Shown here one piece after another: positions 15,556-23,416 of a stretch of DNA of 39,148 nucleotides (its first letter is position 1; each line of letters begins with the position of its first letter). The DNA is from Bacteroidales bacterium UBA5515. GTDB taxonomy: Bacteria > Bacteroidota > Bacteroidia > Bacteroidales > P3. The translations under genes were made by a program, and so were the position numbers. Below the pieces are notes generated by a model. The model did not search any database. It was not told where the DNA came from and worked only from the letters and a program-made list of their open reading frames with translations. The DNA lies in the NCBI GenBank assembly GCA_002423895.1, contig DIOL01000002.1, forward strand, positions 54,986 to 94,133, given 5' to 3'.

Positions 15556-16686
15556 TTACTCTATATTCTCCCACCAAGAAGAAAAAACTTGACCATCATT
15601 ATTCAAATCAATAATCTCTCCAATCATTGGGGTAAGAATATTTATATTTTCATTCTTATTTAAACTAATAAGTCTTTCTATTGGTTCTTTCCAATTATGT
15701 TCGGCAAGTGCAAACTTTCCCCAATGAATCGGTAATACTTTTTCAGCATTTAAGTCCTTTGCTTCTTGAATTACCTGCTCTGGCATAGAATGGATATATT
15801 TCCATTTCTCATTATATTGTCCTAATTCCAAAAAAGCAAAATCAATCTTTTCAAACTTCTTTCCTATTTCTGCAAAATGAGAGTCATATCCTCCATCTCC
15901 ACTTATAAAAAATGTTTTTGAAGGAGTTTGCAATACATATGAAAGCCAAAGGGTGTTATTTCTTTTAATTGATCTTCCTGAAAAATGTCTTGTAGGATTA
16001 GAATTAAGATTGAATCCATCTCCCAATTCAATTGATTCATTCCAATCCATCTCCATAATCTTTGCCTTTGAATAATTCCATCTTTCCAAATGAGCACCAA
16101 CTCCTAATCCACAAAAAACTTGTTTTACTTTTGGATTTAATTGCTTAATGGTTTCATAATCCAAATGGTCGTAATGATCGTGAGTTATTAAAAGATAATC
16201 TATTGGTGGAATATCCTCGACAGAATAAATATTTGTTCCTTCAAAGCAAGAAATAAGAATAGGAACTGGTGAGGCATGTTTTGAAAACATAGGGTCAATT
16301 AAAAATCTCTTTCCATCAATTTGGATATAGTATGAAGAATGCCCAAACCATACAACAATATCTTTGTCTTTTGGAATAGATTTCAAATCAGTTTTAATGG
16401 TTGGGATTTTATCTTTAGGTATTAATCCTTTAGGCTTTTCATCAAACACTTTTTCCAAAAATACAGAAAACATACTTTTTTTACTAACCAACATTGGAGT
16501 AGTATTTTGATTGTGGAATTGTTCATCCCTATAATTAGGAGATTTTTTAATCCTTTCCAATCTTTCTCCATCAGGTTCTTGTCCAAATAAAGGTAACTGC
16601 ATATATAAAAACACAGATACAAAAACAATTCCAAAAATCGTCAATAATGTAACCATAATTCTCTTAATATTTTTCTTAATACTCAC
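15556..16686 (-). CDS. Metallo-beta-lactamase-fold hydrolase, NAPE-PLD/RomA-like, membrane-anchored
   Basis: 376 aa from a GTG at 16686; an ATG at 16656 is an alternative start. An N-terminal transmembrane helix (VTLLTIFGIVFVSVFLYMQL) anchors a catalytic domain. Metal ligands are visible: H168-x-H-x-D-H173 (THDHYDHLD), the later RHFSGR histidine, the SGDGGYD aspartate and LPIHWGKF histidine. The order FGHSSYYIQIDGKRFLIDPMF is typical of the N-acyl-phosphatidylethanolamine phospholipase D-like group. The natural substrate could be a phospholipid, lactone or phosphodiester and cannot be chosen from sequence. It lies 87 bp after the first ABC ATPase and starts the four-gene block that separates the two ATPases. 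Confidence 0.9.
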   Translation of the reverse strand: MSIKKNIKRIMVTLLTIFGIVFVSVFLYMQLPLFGQEPDGERLERIKKSPNYRDEQFHNQNTTPMLVSKKSMFSVFLEKVFDEKPKGLIPKDKIPTIKTDLKSIPKDKDIVVWFGHSSYYIQIDGKRFLIDPMFSKHASPVPILISCFEGTNIYSVEDIPPIDYLLITHDHYDHLDYETIKQLNPKVKQVFCGLGVGAHLERWNYSKAKIMEMDWNESIELGDGFNLNSNPTRHFSGRSIKRNNTLWLSYVLQTPSKTFFISGDGGYDSHFAEIGKKFEKIDFAFLELGQYNEKWKYIHSMPEQVIQEAKDLNAEKVLPIHWGKFALAEHNWKEPIERLISLNKNENINILTPMIGEIIDLNNDGQVFSSWWENIE

Positions 16687-16773
16687 AATATATAATAATT
16701 AATACTTTTTTTATTCAACTTACTTCCATTACCACTAGAAGATTTTATCCATTTAGAATGGAAGAATATTTAT

Positions 16774-17634
16774 TTATTTTGATAATCTCATAAAATAGTC
16801 TTCAATTGAAGGTTTAATTTCTTTATAATTATTTTCTTCTTTCTCATCATTTAGCGTTATGTGACATGAATCTCCAAAAGAGAAACATGATTCAATATTT
16901 CTATTTGCTCTTAATTCCTTAAGAAGTTTAGGCATATTATCTCCTTCAACACTATAGAGTTTTTTGGGGAATTTATTTACAATAGTCATTGGAGAATCAA
17001 TATCAATAAATTCTCCCTCATTAATTAATGCTATCTTGTCACAAAGATTTGCTTCATCCATATAGGGAGTTGAAACAATTATTGTTATTCCTTTTCTTTG
17101 CAAATCTTTCAACATATTCCATAACTCTTTTCTGCTTATTGGATCAACTCCAGTTGTTGGCTCATCTAAAAACAAAACATCTGGTTTATGGATTAAAGCA
17201 CATGAGAGAGCAAGCTTTTGTTTCATTCCTCCCGACAATGCTCCTGCTTTTCTTTTTTCAAATGGCTCAATATGGGAATATATATCTTTAACCAAATAAT
17301 AGTTTTCTTCAACAGTGGTATTAAAAACTGCTGCAAAGAATTCTATGTTTTCCCTAACCGTTAAGTCTTGATATAAAGAAAACCTTCCAGGCATGTATCC
17401 AACAATATTTCTAATCTTCTTATAGTCTTCAACAACATCATAGCCTTCAACTTTCACATCTCCACTATCTGCCAAAATAAGTGTTGTCAAAATTCTGAAT
17501 AAAGTTGTTTTTCCTGCCCCATCTGGTCCAATAACTCCAAACAATTCTCCCTTCTCAACCTCAAAACTAATATTCTTCAAGGCTGTTTTCCCTTTATAAG
17601 ACTTAGAAATATTATTTACTATAATTGATTTCAT
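16774..17634 (-). CDS. ABC transporter ATPase, first half-site (NBD1) with degenerate Q- and H-loops
   Basis: 286 aa. Walker A GPDGAGKTT, signature LSGGMKQK and Walker B VLFLDEPTTGVDP are canonical. The Q-loop reads GYMPGRFSLYQDL (Gln replaced by Gly), and the H-loop reads VSTPYMDEA (His replaced by Pro). Its partner at 12839 has an intact Q- and H-loop but a broken signature. A C-terminal extension of about 60 residues follows the ATPase core. The stop overlaps nothing downstream; the start overlaps the HlyD gene by 4 bp (ATGA), a sign of translational coupling. In E. coli YbhF the two halves are fused in one chain; here they are two genes 3.2 kb apart. Confidence 0.94.
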   Translation of the reverse strand: MKSIIVNNISKSYKGKTALKNISFEVEKGELFGVIGPDGAGKTTLFRILTTLILADSGDVKVEGYDVVEDYKKIRNIVGYMPGRFSLYQDLTVRENIEFFAAVFNTTVEENYYLVKDIYSHIEPFEKRKAGALSGGMKQKLALSCALIHKPDVLFLDEPTTGVDPISRKELWNMLKDLQRKGITIIVSTPYMDEANLCDKIALINEGEFIDIDSPMTIVNKFPKKLYSVEGDNMPKLLKELRANRNIESCFSFGDSCHITLNDEKEENNYKEIKPSIEDYFMRLSK

Positions 17635-18518
17635 AAATTAACATCTGCATACATTCCTATCTTCAAATAACCATCGTTCTTAACACTAACCTTTACTGCA
17701 TAAACCAAATTATCTCTATCATCTTTAACATATACAGATTTAGGAGTAAATTCTGCCTTAGAGCTTATCCAACTTACTTTACCTTTATATTCTTTTCTGT
17801 TTTCTCCAAAGTCTGCAAATATTTTCACTTCTTGACCTAACTTAATTTTTGAAAGTTCAGAAGAAGTAATATAAATCCTAAGAATCATATTATCCATATC
17901 TGCAACTTTAAACAAAGGTTTTCCAATCGAAGCAATTTCTCCCTTTTCAGAATATTTCATAATTACTGTCCCATTTATTGGAGAAGTAATTCTGCATTTA
18001 TTTAACTGATCATTTATTTGAAGTACTTGAGCTCTTAAAGAAGCTTCTTCTGAACCAATACTTTTATTTCCTTTTTCAAAAGAAGATTTTTGAGCCTTTA
18101 ATTGCTTATCCAATACAGCAATATTTGAATTAATATCATCTAATTGTTTTGTATTTGCAGCATTTTTTTGAAGTAAAGTTTCAACTCTTTGTTTTTCAAT
18201 TTTGAGTTTTTTTAGCTGTTCTTCAAGGGCTGCAATTTGAGTATTAACATCAATACTTCTTCCCCCCATAGCTTCAATTCCATAAAGTAATTGTTGGCGT
18301 TTTAAATAAAGCTGCAAGGTATCAATTAGTCCATACTCATTACCTATGCTTATTTGTTGTCCTTCTTGAATGTCAAGTGTAAGTATTTTCCCATTTGCTT
18401 CAGAAGAAACCATTACTTCTGTTGCTTCAAAAACTCCACTTGCTTGATATGTTTCTTTTCCATTACCACAAGAAATAAAAAACAAGACACTTATTATTGT
18501 TAATATTTTAATTTTCAT
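17631..18518 (-). CDS. HlyD-family periplasmic adaptor, probable lipoprotein (YbhG-like)
   Basis: 295 aa. A lipobox FFISC places the lipidated Cys at residue 17, so the adaptor is probably anchored in the inner membrane outer leaflet. The first lipoyl half (GKILTLDIQEGQQI) leads into a long alpha-helical hairpin (residues about 85-175, IAALEEQLKKLKIEKQRVETLLQKN), then the second lipoyl half (CRITSPINGTVIMKYSEKGEIAS) and a beta-barrel domain (LRIYITSSELSKIKLGQEVKIFAD). It bridges the ABC-2 permease pair to the TolC channel. It overlaps the TolC gene by 11 bp and the ATPase gene by 4 bp. Confidence 0.94.
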   Translation of the reverse strand: MKIKILTIISVLFFISCGNGKETYQASGVFEATEVMVSSEANGKILTLDIQEGQQISIGNEYGLIDTLQLYLKRQQLLYGIEAMGGRSIDVNTQIAALEEQLKKLKIEKQRVETLLQKNAANTKQLDDINSNIAVLDKQLKAQKSSFEKGNKSIGSEEASLRAQVLQINDQLNKCRITSPINGTVIMKYSEKGEIASIGKPLFKVADMDNMILRIYITSSELSKIKLGQEVKIFADFGENRKEYKGKVSWISSKAEFTPKSVYVKDDRDNLVYAVKVSVKNDGYLKIGMYADVNL

Positions 18519-19794
18519 AAGATTGATTTGTTAAGTTGTTTTGTTTATAGATTGACATTAATAATTGTATTCTATGTAGAATTTCATTTTGCTTAGATAA
18601 ATCGGTTGCGTTTACTTCTTTTATATAATCACTTACACTCATAACTCCATTTTCCATTTTATACTTTGAAGTTTCCTTTATTTTTTCTCGTAAAACTATA
18701 ATCTGCTTGTCTGATTCCAAAAGCTTTTCCAATCTTTCAATTTCCGTCAATTGTCCTTCAATTTGTAGATTTGTATTGAAAAGAAAAGCATTTTTATTTG
18801 ACTCAAGGAGTTGTTTGTTTATTTCTATTTGATGAGAATTATTAGATTTAGTATAGAAACTTCCAATATTCCAATTTAAACGTAATCCTACAATTGAAAA
18901 GAAATCGGGGTCTTGATTAAACATATTTAAAGCAGGTTTTCCATAACCTCCTTGTGCAAAAGCAGCAATTTGAGGCATAGAACCTACATTTATCATTTTC
19001 TTTTTAGCATCTAAAAGCTTTATTTGACTGTCCATTGCTTTAAGTTCTGGACGAAGATTTGCAAAAGAAAGCTTTGTAGACTTTAAATTGGGCTCTACAA
19101 ACTTTGTTTCAACACTTAGTTCTTCTCCCATCATTAAAGAAAGCATTTTAATATATGATTTCTCCAAAAGTTCAATTTCTAATAGTCTTTGTTCAATATT
19201 TAGTTTTTCAACACTCAATAAGTCTAAATCTGATTCATTAGCAAGTCCTGTTTCAGTAAAAGCCTTTACTTGATTAACATTTCTTTCTAATTCGGATTTC
19301 ATAATAAGGGTTAGCGACTTTTGTTCCTTAATACTGAGAATACCGAAATAAAGATTAGCAATTCTATCTCTCAGAGAATATAGTTCAACTTCAAGATTTG
19401 CCTTTTGTGATTCAAGTTCTGCCTTAATCTCTTTTCTTTTATTATATGTATAACCTCCATCCCAAATAATTTGACTTAGTTCCAAAGTTGCTTGATATTG
19501 TTCTTTTGACATTTGAGGGAAATCAATAAAATCAGCACTAAGAGGAGGAGGAAGAGAAATATCTATTTTTGTTACATCTGATTGATAGGTTGCCTTTGCA
19601 ACAAAATTTATTTGGGGCAAATAGGTCCTTGTTGCATTGGAAAGAGAATAATTTGAACTCTTTTCAAGCAAGGATGTATTTGCAAATGTCGGATAATTAG
19701 CTTTAGCTTTTGATTGACAGTATTCAATTGTTATTTGAGAGAAACTACTCAAACAAAAGAATAAAGCAAAGATTAAAATAACTATTCTTCTCAT
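18508..19794 (-). CDS. TolC-family outer-membrane efflux channel
   Basis: 428 aa. Signal peptide MRRIVILIFALFFCLSSFSQ (1-20). Two repeats of long coiled helices flanking strands follow the TolC pattern: SNYSLSNATRTYLPQINFVAKATY, LELSQIIWDGGYTYNKRKEIKAELE, and in the second half MPQIAAFAQGGYGKPALNMF, GLRLNWNIGSFYTKSNNSHQIE. Length fits the family. As trimer it forms the outer-membrane exit duct of the tripartite pump. Its gene follows the TetR gene by 14 bp and precedes the adaptor gene, the usual order in this type of operon. Confidence 0.94.
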   Translation of the reverse strand: MRRIVILIFALFFCLSSFSQITIEYCQSKAKANYPTFANTSLLEKSSNYSLSNATRTYLPQINFVAKATYQSDVTKIDISLPPPLSADFIDFPQMSKEQYQATLELSQIIWDGGYTYNKRKEIKAELESQKANLEVELYSLRDRIANLYFGILSIKEQKSLTLIMKSELERNVNQVKAFTETGLANESDLDLLSVEKLNIEQRLLEIELLEKSYIKMLSLMMGEELSVETKFVEPNLKSTKLSFANLRPELKAMDSQIKLLDAKKKMINVGSMPQIAAFAQGGYGKPALNMFNQDPDFFSIVGLRLNWNIGSFYTKSNNSHQIEINKQLLESNKNAFLFNTNLQIEGQLTEIERLEKLLESDKQIIVLREKIKETSKYKMENGVMSVSDYIKEVNATDLSKQNEILHRIQLLMSIYKQNNLTNQSYEN

Positions 19795-19808
19795 AAAATT
19801 GTTTTGTA

Positions 19809-20447
19809 TTATGGTCTTAAACTATTTAAAATTGTGCTTACTATCTCCTTCTTTCTTTGTTGAATAATTAATTCTACTCCTTTTTCATTTACACTTAGAA
19901 CATAATCAACAATTGGATAAGCTAAAAACACAAATATATTGAGAGAAACTATTGTTAAAACAAGGTCAAGAGCAGAAATTTCTCTAATTCTTTTTGCTTT
20001 TATCTCTTCTTGAAGAATTGCATCAAGTTTATCAAGCAAAAAACTAATCTTATTGCGAAAAATCTCTCTTATTATATCTAATACATTATTATTATCGTTA
20101 TTCTTAATCTCATTCAAAACAAAAATTGGAAGTTTTTTATCTTTAGTTAGAGCATCAAAATGCATCTCAATAGTTTTAGTCAGATTTTCTGTAAATGATA
20201 ATTCTTTATTATCTATATAATCAAATGCTGAAACCATAAAGCTGATTTTACTCTCAAGTATTTTATTAAATAAGTTGGCTTTTGTTCTGAAATAATAATG
20301 AACTAAAGCTTGATTGCAACCTGCCTTTGAAGCAATTTCAACAGTTGAGGTTGCACTATAACCTTTTTCAACAAACAATTCCTCTGCAACTTTTAATATG
20401 GTAATCTCCATACTAACTTTTTTAGATGATTCTTGTCCTTTTTTCAT
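19809..20447 (-). CDS. TetR-family transcriptional regulator of the efflux operon
   Basis: 212 aa from the ATG at 20447 (an in-frame TTG six bases earlier is unlikely). Residues about 10-60 are a TetR helix-turn-helix (ILKVAEELFVEKGYSATSTVEIASKAGCNQALVHYYFRTKANLF). The C-terminal helical ligand domain is divergent with a hydrophobic helix VLTIVSLNIFVFLAYPIVDYV. As first gene of the operon it most likely represses its own promoter and is released by the exported compound, as E. coli CecR does for ybhGFSR. A perfect palindrome at the transcription start is the best operator candidate. Confidence 0.93.
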   Translation of the reverse strand: MKKGQESSKKVSMEITILKVAEELFVEKGYSATSTVEIASKAGCNQALVHYYFRTKANLFNKILESKISFMVSAFDYIDNKELSFTENLTKTIEMHFDALTKDKKLPIFVLNEIKNNDNNNVLDIIREIFRNKISFLLDKLDAILQEEIKAKRIREISALDLVLTIVSLNIFVFLAYPIVDYVLSVNEKGVELIIQQRKKEIVSTILNSLRP

Positions 20448-20482
20448 AAGCAAAAATTAATAGAATAATTTAATAGATTTGT

Positions 20483-20498
20483 TTAATAGCTCTATTAA
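20483..20498. promoter_or_regulatory. Candidate TetR operator
   Basis: TTAATAG-CT-CTATTAA, a perfect 7+2+7 palindrome. It lies 8 bp downstream of the -7 box of the TetR promoter, so it covers the predicted transcription start. Half-site TAATAGA recurs at 20471-20477. Confidence 0.6.
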
Positions 20499-20506
20499 TA
20501 ACGATG

Positions 20507-20537
20507 CAAAACTACAATATCTTACCAAATAAACAAA
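20507..20537 (-). promoter_or_regulatory. Promoter of the TetR-efflux operon
   Basis: On the minus strand TTTG (20537-20534), 19-bp spacer, TAGTTTTG (20514-20507): a full match to the phylum consensus. Start predicted near 20500, leader about 50 nt. Confidence 0.78.
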
Positions 20538-20555
20538 TTAAATAATAAAAAATAT

Positions 20556-20563
20556 TATCTTTG
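20556..20563 (+). promoter_or_regulatory. -7 box for the VanX-like dipeptidase gene
   Basis: TATCTTTG, 47 bp upstream of the ATG at 20611. No clear TTG at the -33 position. It lies back to back with the TetR operon promoter, so the operator region could influence both. Confidence 0.45.
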
Positions 20564-20610
20564 CTACTCTTTTTTGTAATGTATATCTTAAAACAACTAA
20601 CTATTTTAAT

Positions 20611-21312
20611 ATGAAAAGAATTATTATTTATTTTATTTTGCTTTCTATATGTTTTGTTGGATTCCAAAAGGCTGTATTCAAACAAAAGAGAAATCCTTAT
20701 GGAATTGATTTGGTTTCAGATATTAATGTTTATAAAAAACAAGTTGCTAAAAACCCTAAGATGAAACTTATTAACTTGGAAAAACATATTAAAGATATTC
20801 GATTAGATATTCGTTATGCAACAAATAATAACTTTACTAAGCAAATAATATATAACCTCCCTCATGCTTTTGCTCGACAAGAAGTGGCTGATGCATTAAA
20901 AATGGTGCAAGACTCATTGGCTTTTTATAATTTAGGGATTAAAATATATGATGCTTATCGTCCTTATGAAGCATCCCTTCGCTTTTTTGAAGTTTATCCA
21001 GACAGTAATTTTGTTGCCCATCCACGTCATGGTTCAAGACATAATAGAGGATGTGCTATTGATTTAACTTTAGTTGAATTAAAAACTGGCAAAGAAATTC
21101 CAATGCCTACAGAATTTGATGATTTCTCAGAAAAAGCAAATTCAACCTATAATAACTTATCTGACACCATTATCAAAAACAGAACTTTCCTTTTCTCAAT
21201 TATGAATCATTATGGATTTTCATACTATCCAAATGAATGGTGGCATTTTGATTATAAAGACTGGAATTCTTATCCTTTAATGGATATTAGATTTGAAGAG
21301 TTAGAACCATAA
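20611..21312 (+). CDS. VanX-type D-Ala-D-Ala dipeptidase, exported
   Basis: 233 aa zinc peptidase of the VanX/DdpX family. Zinc ligands are visible: His144 and Asp151 in SRHNRGCAIDL, and His212 in NEWWHFDY, with catalytic Glu209. Arg117 in DAYRPYE is the family's conserved arginine. An N-terminal hydrophobic segment (IIIYFILLSICFVGF) makes it periplasmic or membrane-anchored, unlike cytoplasmic VanX of resistance clusters, which points to a role in recycling D-Ala-D-Ala from cell wall turnover rather than vancomycin resistance. No vanHA genes are nearby. Divergent from the TetR operon. Confidence 0.92.
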   Translation: MKRIIIYFILLSICFVGFQKAVFKQKRNPYGIDLVSDINVYKKQVAKNPKMKLINLEKHIKDIRLDIRYATNNNFTKQIIYNLPHAFARQEVADALKMVQDSLAFYNLGIKIYDAYRPYEASLRFFEVYPDSNFVAHPRHGSRHNRGCAIDLTLVELKTGKEIPMPTEFDDFSEKANSTYNNLSDTIIKNRTFLFSIMNHYGFSYYPNEWWHFDYKDWNSYPLMDIRFEELEP

Positions 21313-21394
21313 ATTAATTGTTACAATAGATATAAATGATAAAACTGTAAAGAAGAAAACATAATTTATTTATCATTATATTAATTTCAAAACA

Positions 21395-22375
21395 CTAAGA
21401 ATCTTTAAGATGTATATTTTCATTTCTTACTTTGCACAAATATTGTAGTATTTGAACTGCATTTGTGGCTGCACCTTTTCTTAAATTATCAGAAACAACC
21501 CAAATATTTAAGGTCTTTGGTTGTGAAAAATCTCTTCTTATTCTTCCTACAAACACTTCATCTTTGCCTTTACTTAATAATGGCATTGGGTAAATATTAT
21601 TCTTACTATCATCCATAACTTCCACTCCTTCCATATTCCTTAGCAATGAAAATACTTCCTTAATATCATATTCTTCTTCAAATTCAATATTAACACTTTC
21701 TGAATGCCCTCCCAAAACAGGCACCCTTACTACTGTTGCACTCACTTGAATTGAATCATTTCCTAATATCTTTCTTGTTTCATCAACAAGTTTTTGTTCT
21801 TCTGAGGTATAACCATCTTCCATAAAATCTCCTCCATGTGGTAATACATTGTGGTGAATTTGATATGGGTACACTTTTTCTACGTTTTCTCCTCTTTCTT
21901 CTCCTTCTAATTGACAAACTGCTTTTACTCCTGTCCCTGAAACACTTTGATAAGTTGATACAACTATCCTTTTTATTTTATATTTCCAATGCAAAGGTGC
22001 TAATGCCAACACCATTTGAATGGTTGAACAATTTGGATTTGCAATTATTCTGTTTTCTTTACTTATTGAATTAGCATTTATTTCTGGGACTACAAGTGGT
22101 ACGTCTTTATACATTCTCCATGCTGAAGAATTATCAATTACTGTTGTTCCTTTTTCTGCAAAAAGTGGTGAATATTGTTTAGATGTTTTTCCTCCTGCTG
22201 AAAAAATTGCATAATCACAGTATGAGTTTATTGCATCTTCTACACTAATTATTTTTATCTTTCTTCCTGAAAATTCTATTTCTTTACCAACATTCTTTTG
22301 GGTTGCGACAGGGATTATTTCTTCATTTGAAAATCCTCTTTCTTCCAATACTTTTAATATAACACTACCTACCAA
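21395..22375 (-). CDS. asd: Aspartate-semialdehyde dehydrogenase, N-terminus out of frame
   Basis: 326 aa readable from a TTG at 22375. Asd converts aspartyl phosphate to aspartate semialdehyde, which leads to homoserine, methionine, threonine, lysine and diaminopimelate. Visible features are the catalytic Cys in NPNCSTIQM, the STYQSVSGTG segment, LGGHSESVNIE, and the C-terminal VVSDNLRKGAATNAVQI. The natural start should give MKIAVVGATGLVG, the NADP-binding glycine loop. The codons for IAVVGATGLVG are present up to 22399, but the ATG at 22406 is one base out of frame and an in-frame TGA lies at 22405-22403. See the entry for 22373-22417. It is the last gene of the sulfur operon. Confidence 0.88.
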   Translation of the reverse strand: MVGSVILKVLEERGFSNEEIIPVATQKNVGKEIEFSGRKIKIISVEDAINSYCDYAIFSAGGKTSKQYSPLFAEKGTTVIDNSSAWRMYKDVPLVVPEINANSISKENRIIANPNCSTIQMVLALAPLHWKYKIKRIVVSTYQSVSGTGVKAVCQLEGEERGENVEKVYPYQIHHNVLPHGGDFMEDGYTSEEQKLVDETRKILGNDSIQVSATVVRVPVLGGHSESVNIEFEEEYDIKEVFSLLRNMEGVEVMDDSKNNIYPMPLLSKGKDEVFVGRIRRDFSQPKTLNIWVVSDNLRKGAATNAVQILQYLCKVRNENIHLKDS

Positions 22376-22417
22376 ACCTGTAGCTCCAACAACTGCTATC
22401 TTTCATTTATCTTTCAT
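22373..22417 (-). other. asd: Frameshifted 5' end of asd
   Basis: The minus strand reads ATGAAAGATAGCAGTTG from 22406, where ATGAAGATAGCAGTTG would restore MKIAVVG. One extra A in the AAA run shifts the frame. A second ATG at 22417 is in frame but meets TGA after four codons (ATG AAA GAT AAA TGA). ATGAAAGAT occurs twice, 11 bp apart, suggesting slippage or small duplication. Could be a sequencing or assembly error. Confidence 0.8.
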
Positions 22418-22447
22418 TTTATTTTTTATTTTTCATCAAAAAAAACT

Positions 22448-23401
22448 CTAAAACAATTCTTTAGCTATTTTGAAAATATTATCCGATTTCCCCATAGTAT
22501 AAAAATGAATACTAGGAACTTTAGCCGCTATTAATTCTTTAGCTTGTTTTATAGCCCATTCAATCCCAATTTGCCTTACTTCATTATTATCTTTTGATTT
22601 ACCAACTTCTATTGCTAATTCTTCAGGAATATCAACATGAAATGTATTTGGCAAAACATTCAAATGTGATTTAATAGAAATTGGTTTTATTCCTGGTATA
22701 ATTGGAACAGTTATGCCTTCTTGTCTACATCTTTCAACAAAATCAAAATAACGATTATTATCAAAAAACATTTGAGTAACAATATATTCAGCTCCTAAAT
22801 CTATTTTAGCCTTTAAGTAACGAATATCACTTTCCATATTCGGTGATTCTGCATGCTTTTCTGGATATCCAGCAACACCAACGGAAAATTGAGTTTTCGA
22901 CATACACTCTTCAGTATTATCAATATACTTCCCATTATTTAGTTCCATTATTTGATTTAATAATTCAATAGCATTAGAGTGTCCATCTACATTTGGTTCA
23001 AATCTTCTAGTATATTTATCTGGATCTCCACGTAAAACCAAAATATTATCTATCCCAAGAAAATTAAGGTCAATTAATGCATTTTCTGTTTCTTCACAAT
23101 TAAATCCAGCACAAATTAAATGAGGAACAACTTCTATTTTATACTTGTGCATAATTGCAGCAGTAATTCCAACTGTTCCTGGTCGTTTTCTTACAACCTT
23201 CTGTTCCAATAAACCATCAGGACGTTTTTTATAAACAACCTCTTCTTTATGATATGTAACATTAATATAAGATGGTTTAAACTCCATTAACGGATCAATA
23301 GCATCATAAATATCTTTAATATTACCCCCTTTTAATGGTGGTAATAATTCAAAGGACATAAGTGTTTTTGTTGTATTTCTAAGTAAGTCAGCAACAATCA
23401 T
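22448..23401 (-). CDS. metF: 5,10-methylenetetrahydrofolate reductase
   Basis: 317 aa, full length for bacterial MetF. It is an FAD enzyme that reduces methylene-THF to methyl-THF, the methyl donor of MetH. Motifs include SFELLPPLKGG (catalytic Glu), the folate/FAD segments YINVTYHKEE, NILVLRGDPD, VGVAGYPEKHAES, and VTQMFFDNNRYFDFVERC, then IPGIKPI. It sits 15 bp downstream of metH and before asd, so methyl supply and its user are coexpressed under the upstream SAM riboswitch. Confidence 0.96.
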   Translation of the reverse strand: MIVADLLRNTTKTLMSFELLPPLKGGNIKDIYDAIDPLMEFKPSYINVTYHKEEVVYKKRPDGLLEQKVVRKRPGTVGITAAIMHKYKIEVVPHLICAGFNCEETENALIDLNFLGIDNILVLRGDPDKYTRRFEPNVDGHSNAIELLNQIMELNNGKYIDNTEECMSKTQFSVGVAGYPEKHAESPNMESDIRYLKAKIDLGAEYIVTQMFFDNNRYFDFVERCRQEGITVPIIPGIKPISIKSHLNVLPNTFHVDIPEELAIEVGKSKDNNEVRQIGIEWAIKQAKELIAAKVPSIHFYTMGKSDNIFKIAKELF

Positions 23402-23416
23402 ATTTTAATTTTGCAG

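Noticed and set aside
16723..16764. CTTCCATT/AATGGAAG hairpin after the first ABC ATPase as a terminator
   Set aside because: No U-tract follows on the minus strand and the downstream genes have no visible promoter; at most a processing or attenuation hairpin.
21335..21377. AATGATAAA/TTTATCATT inverted repeat between the convergent dipeptidase and asd genes as a terminator
   Set aside because: 25-nt loop, AT-only stem and no clear U-tract.
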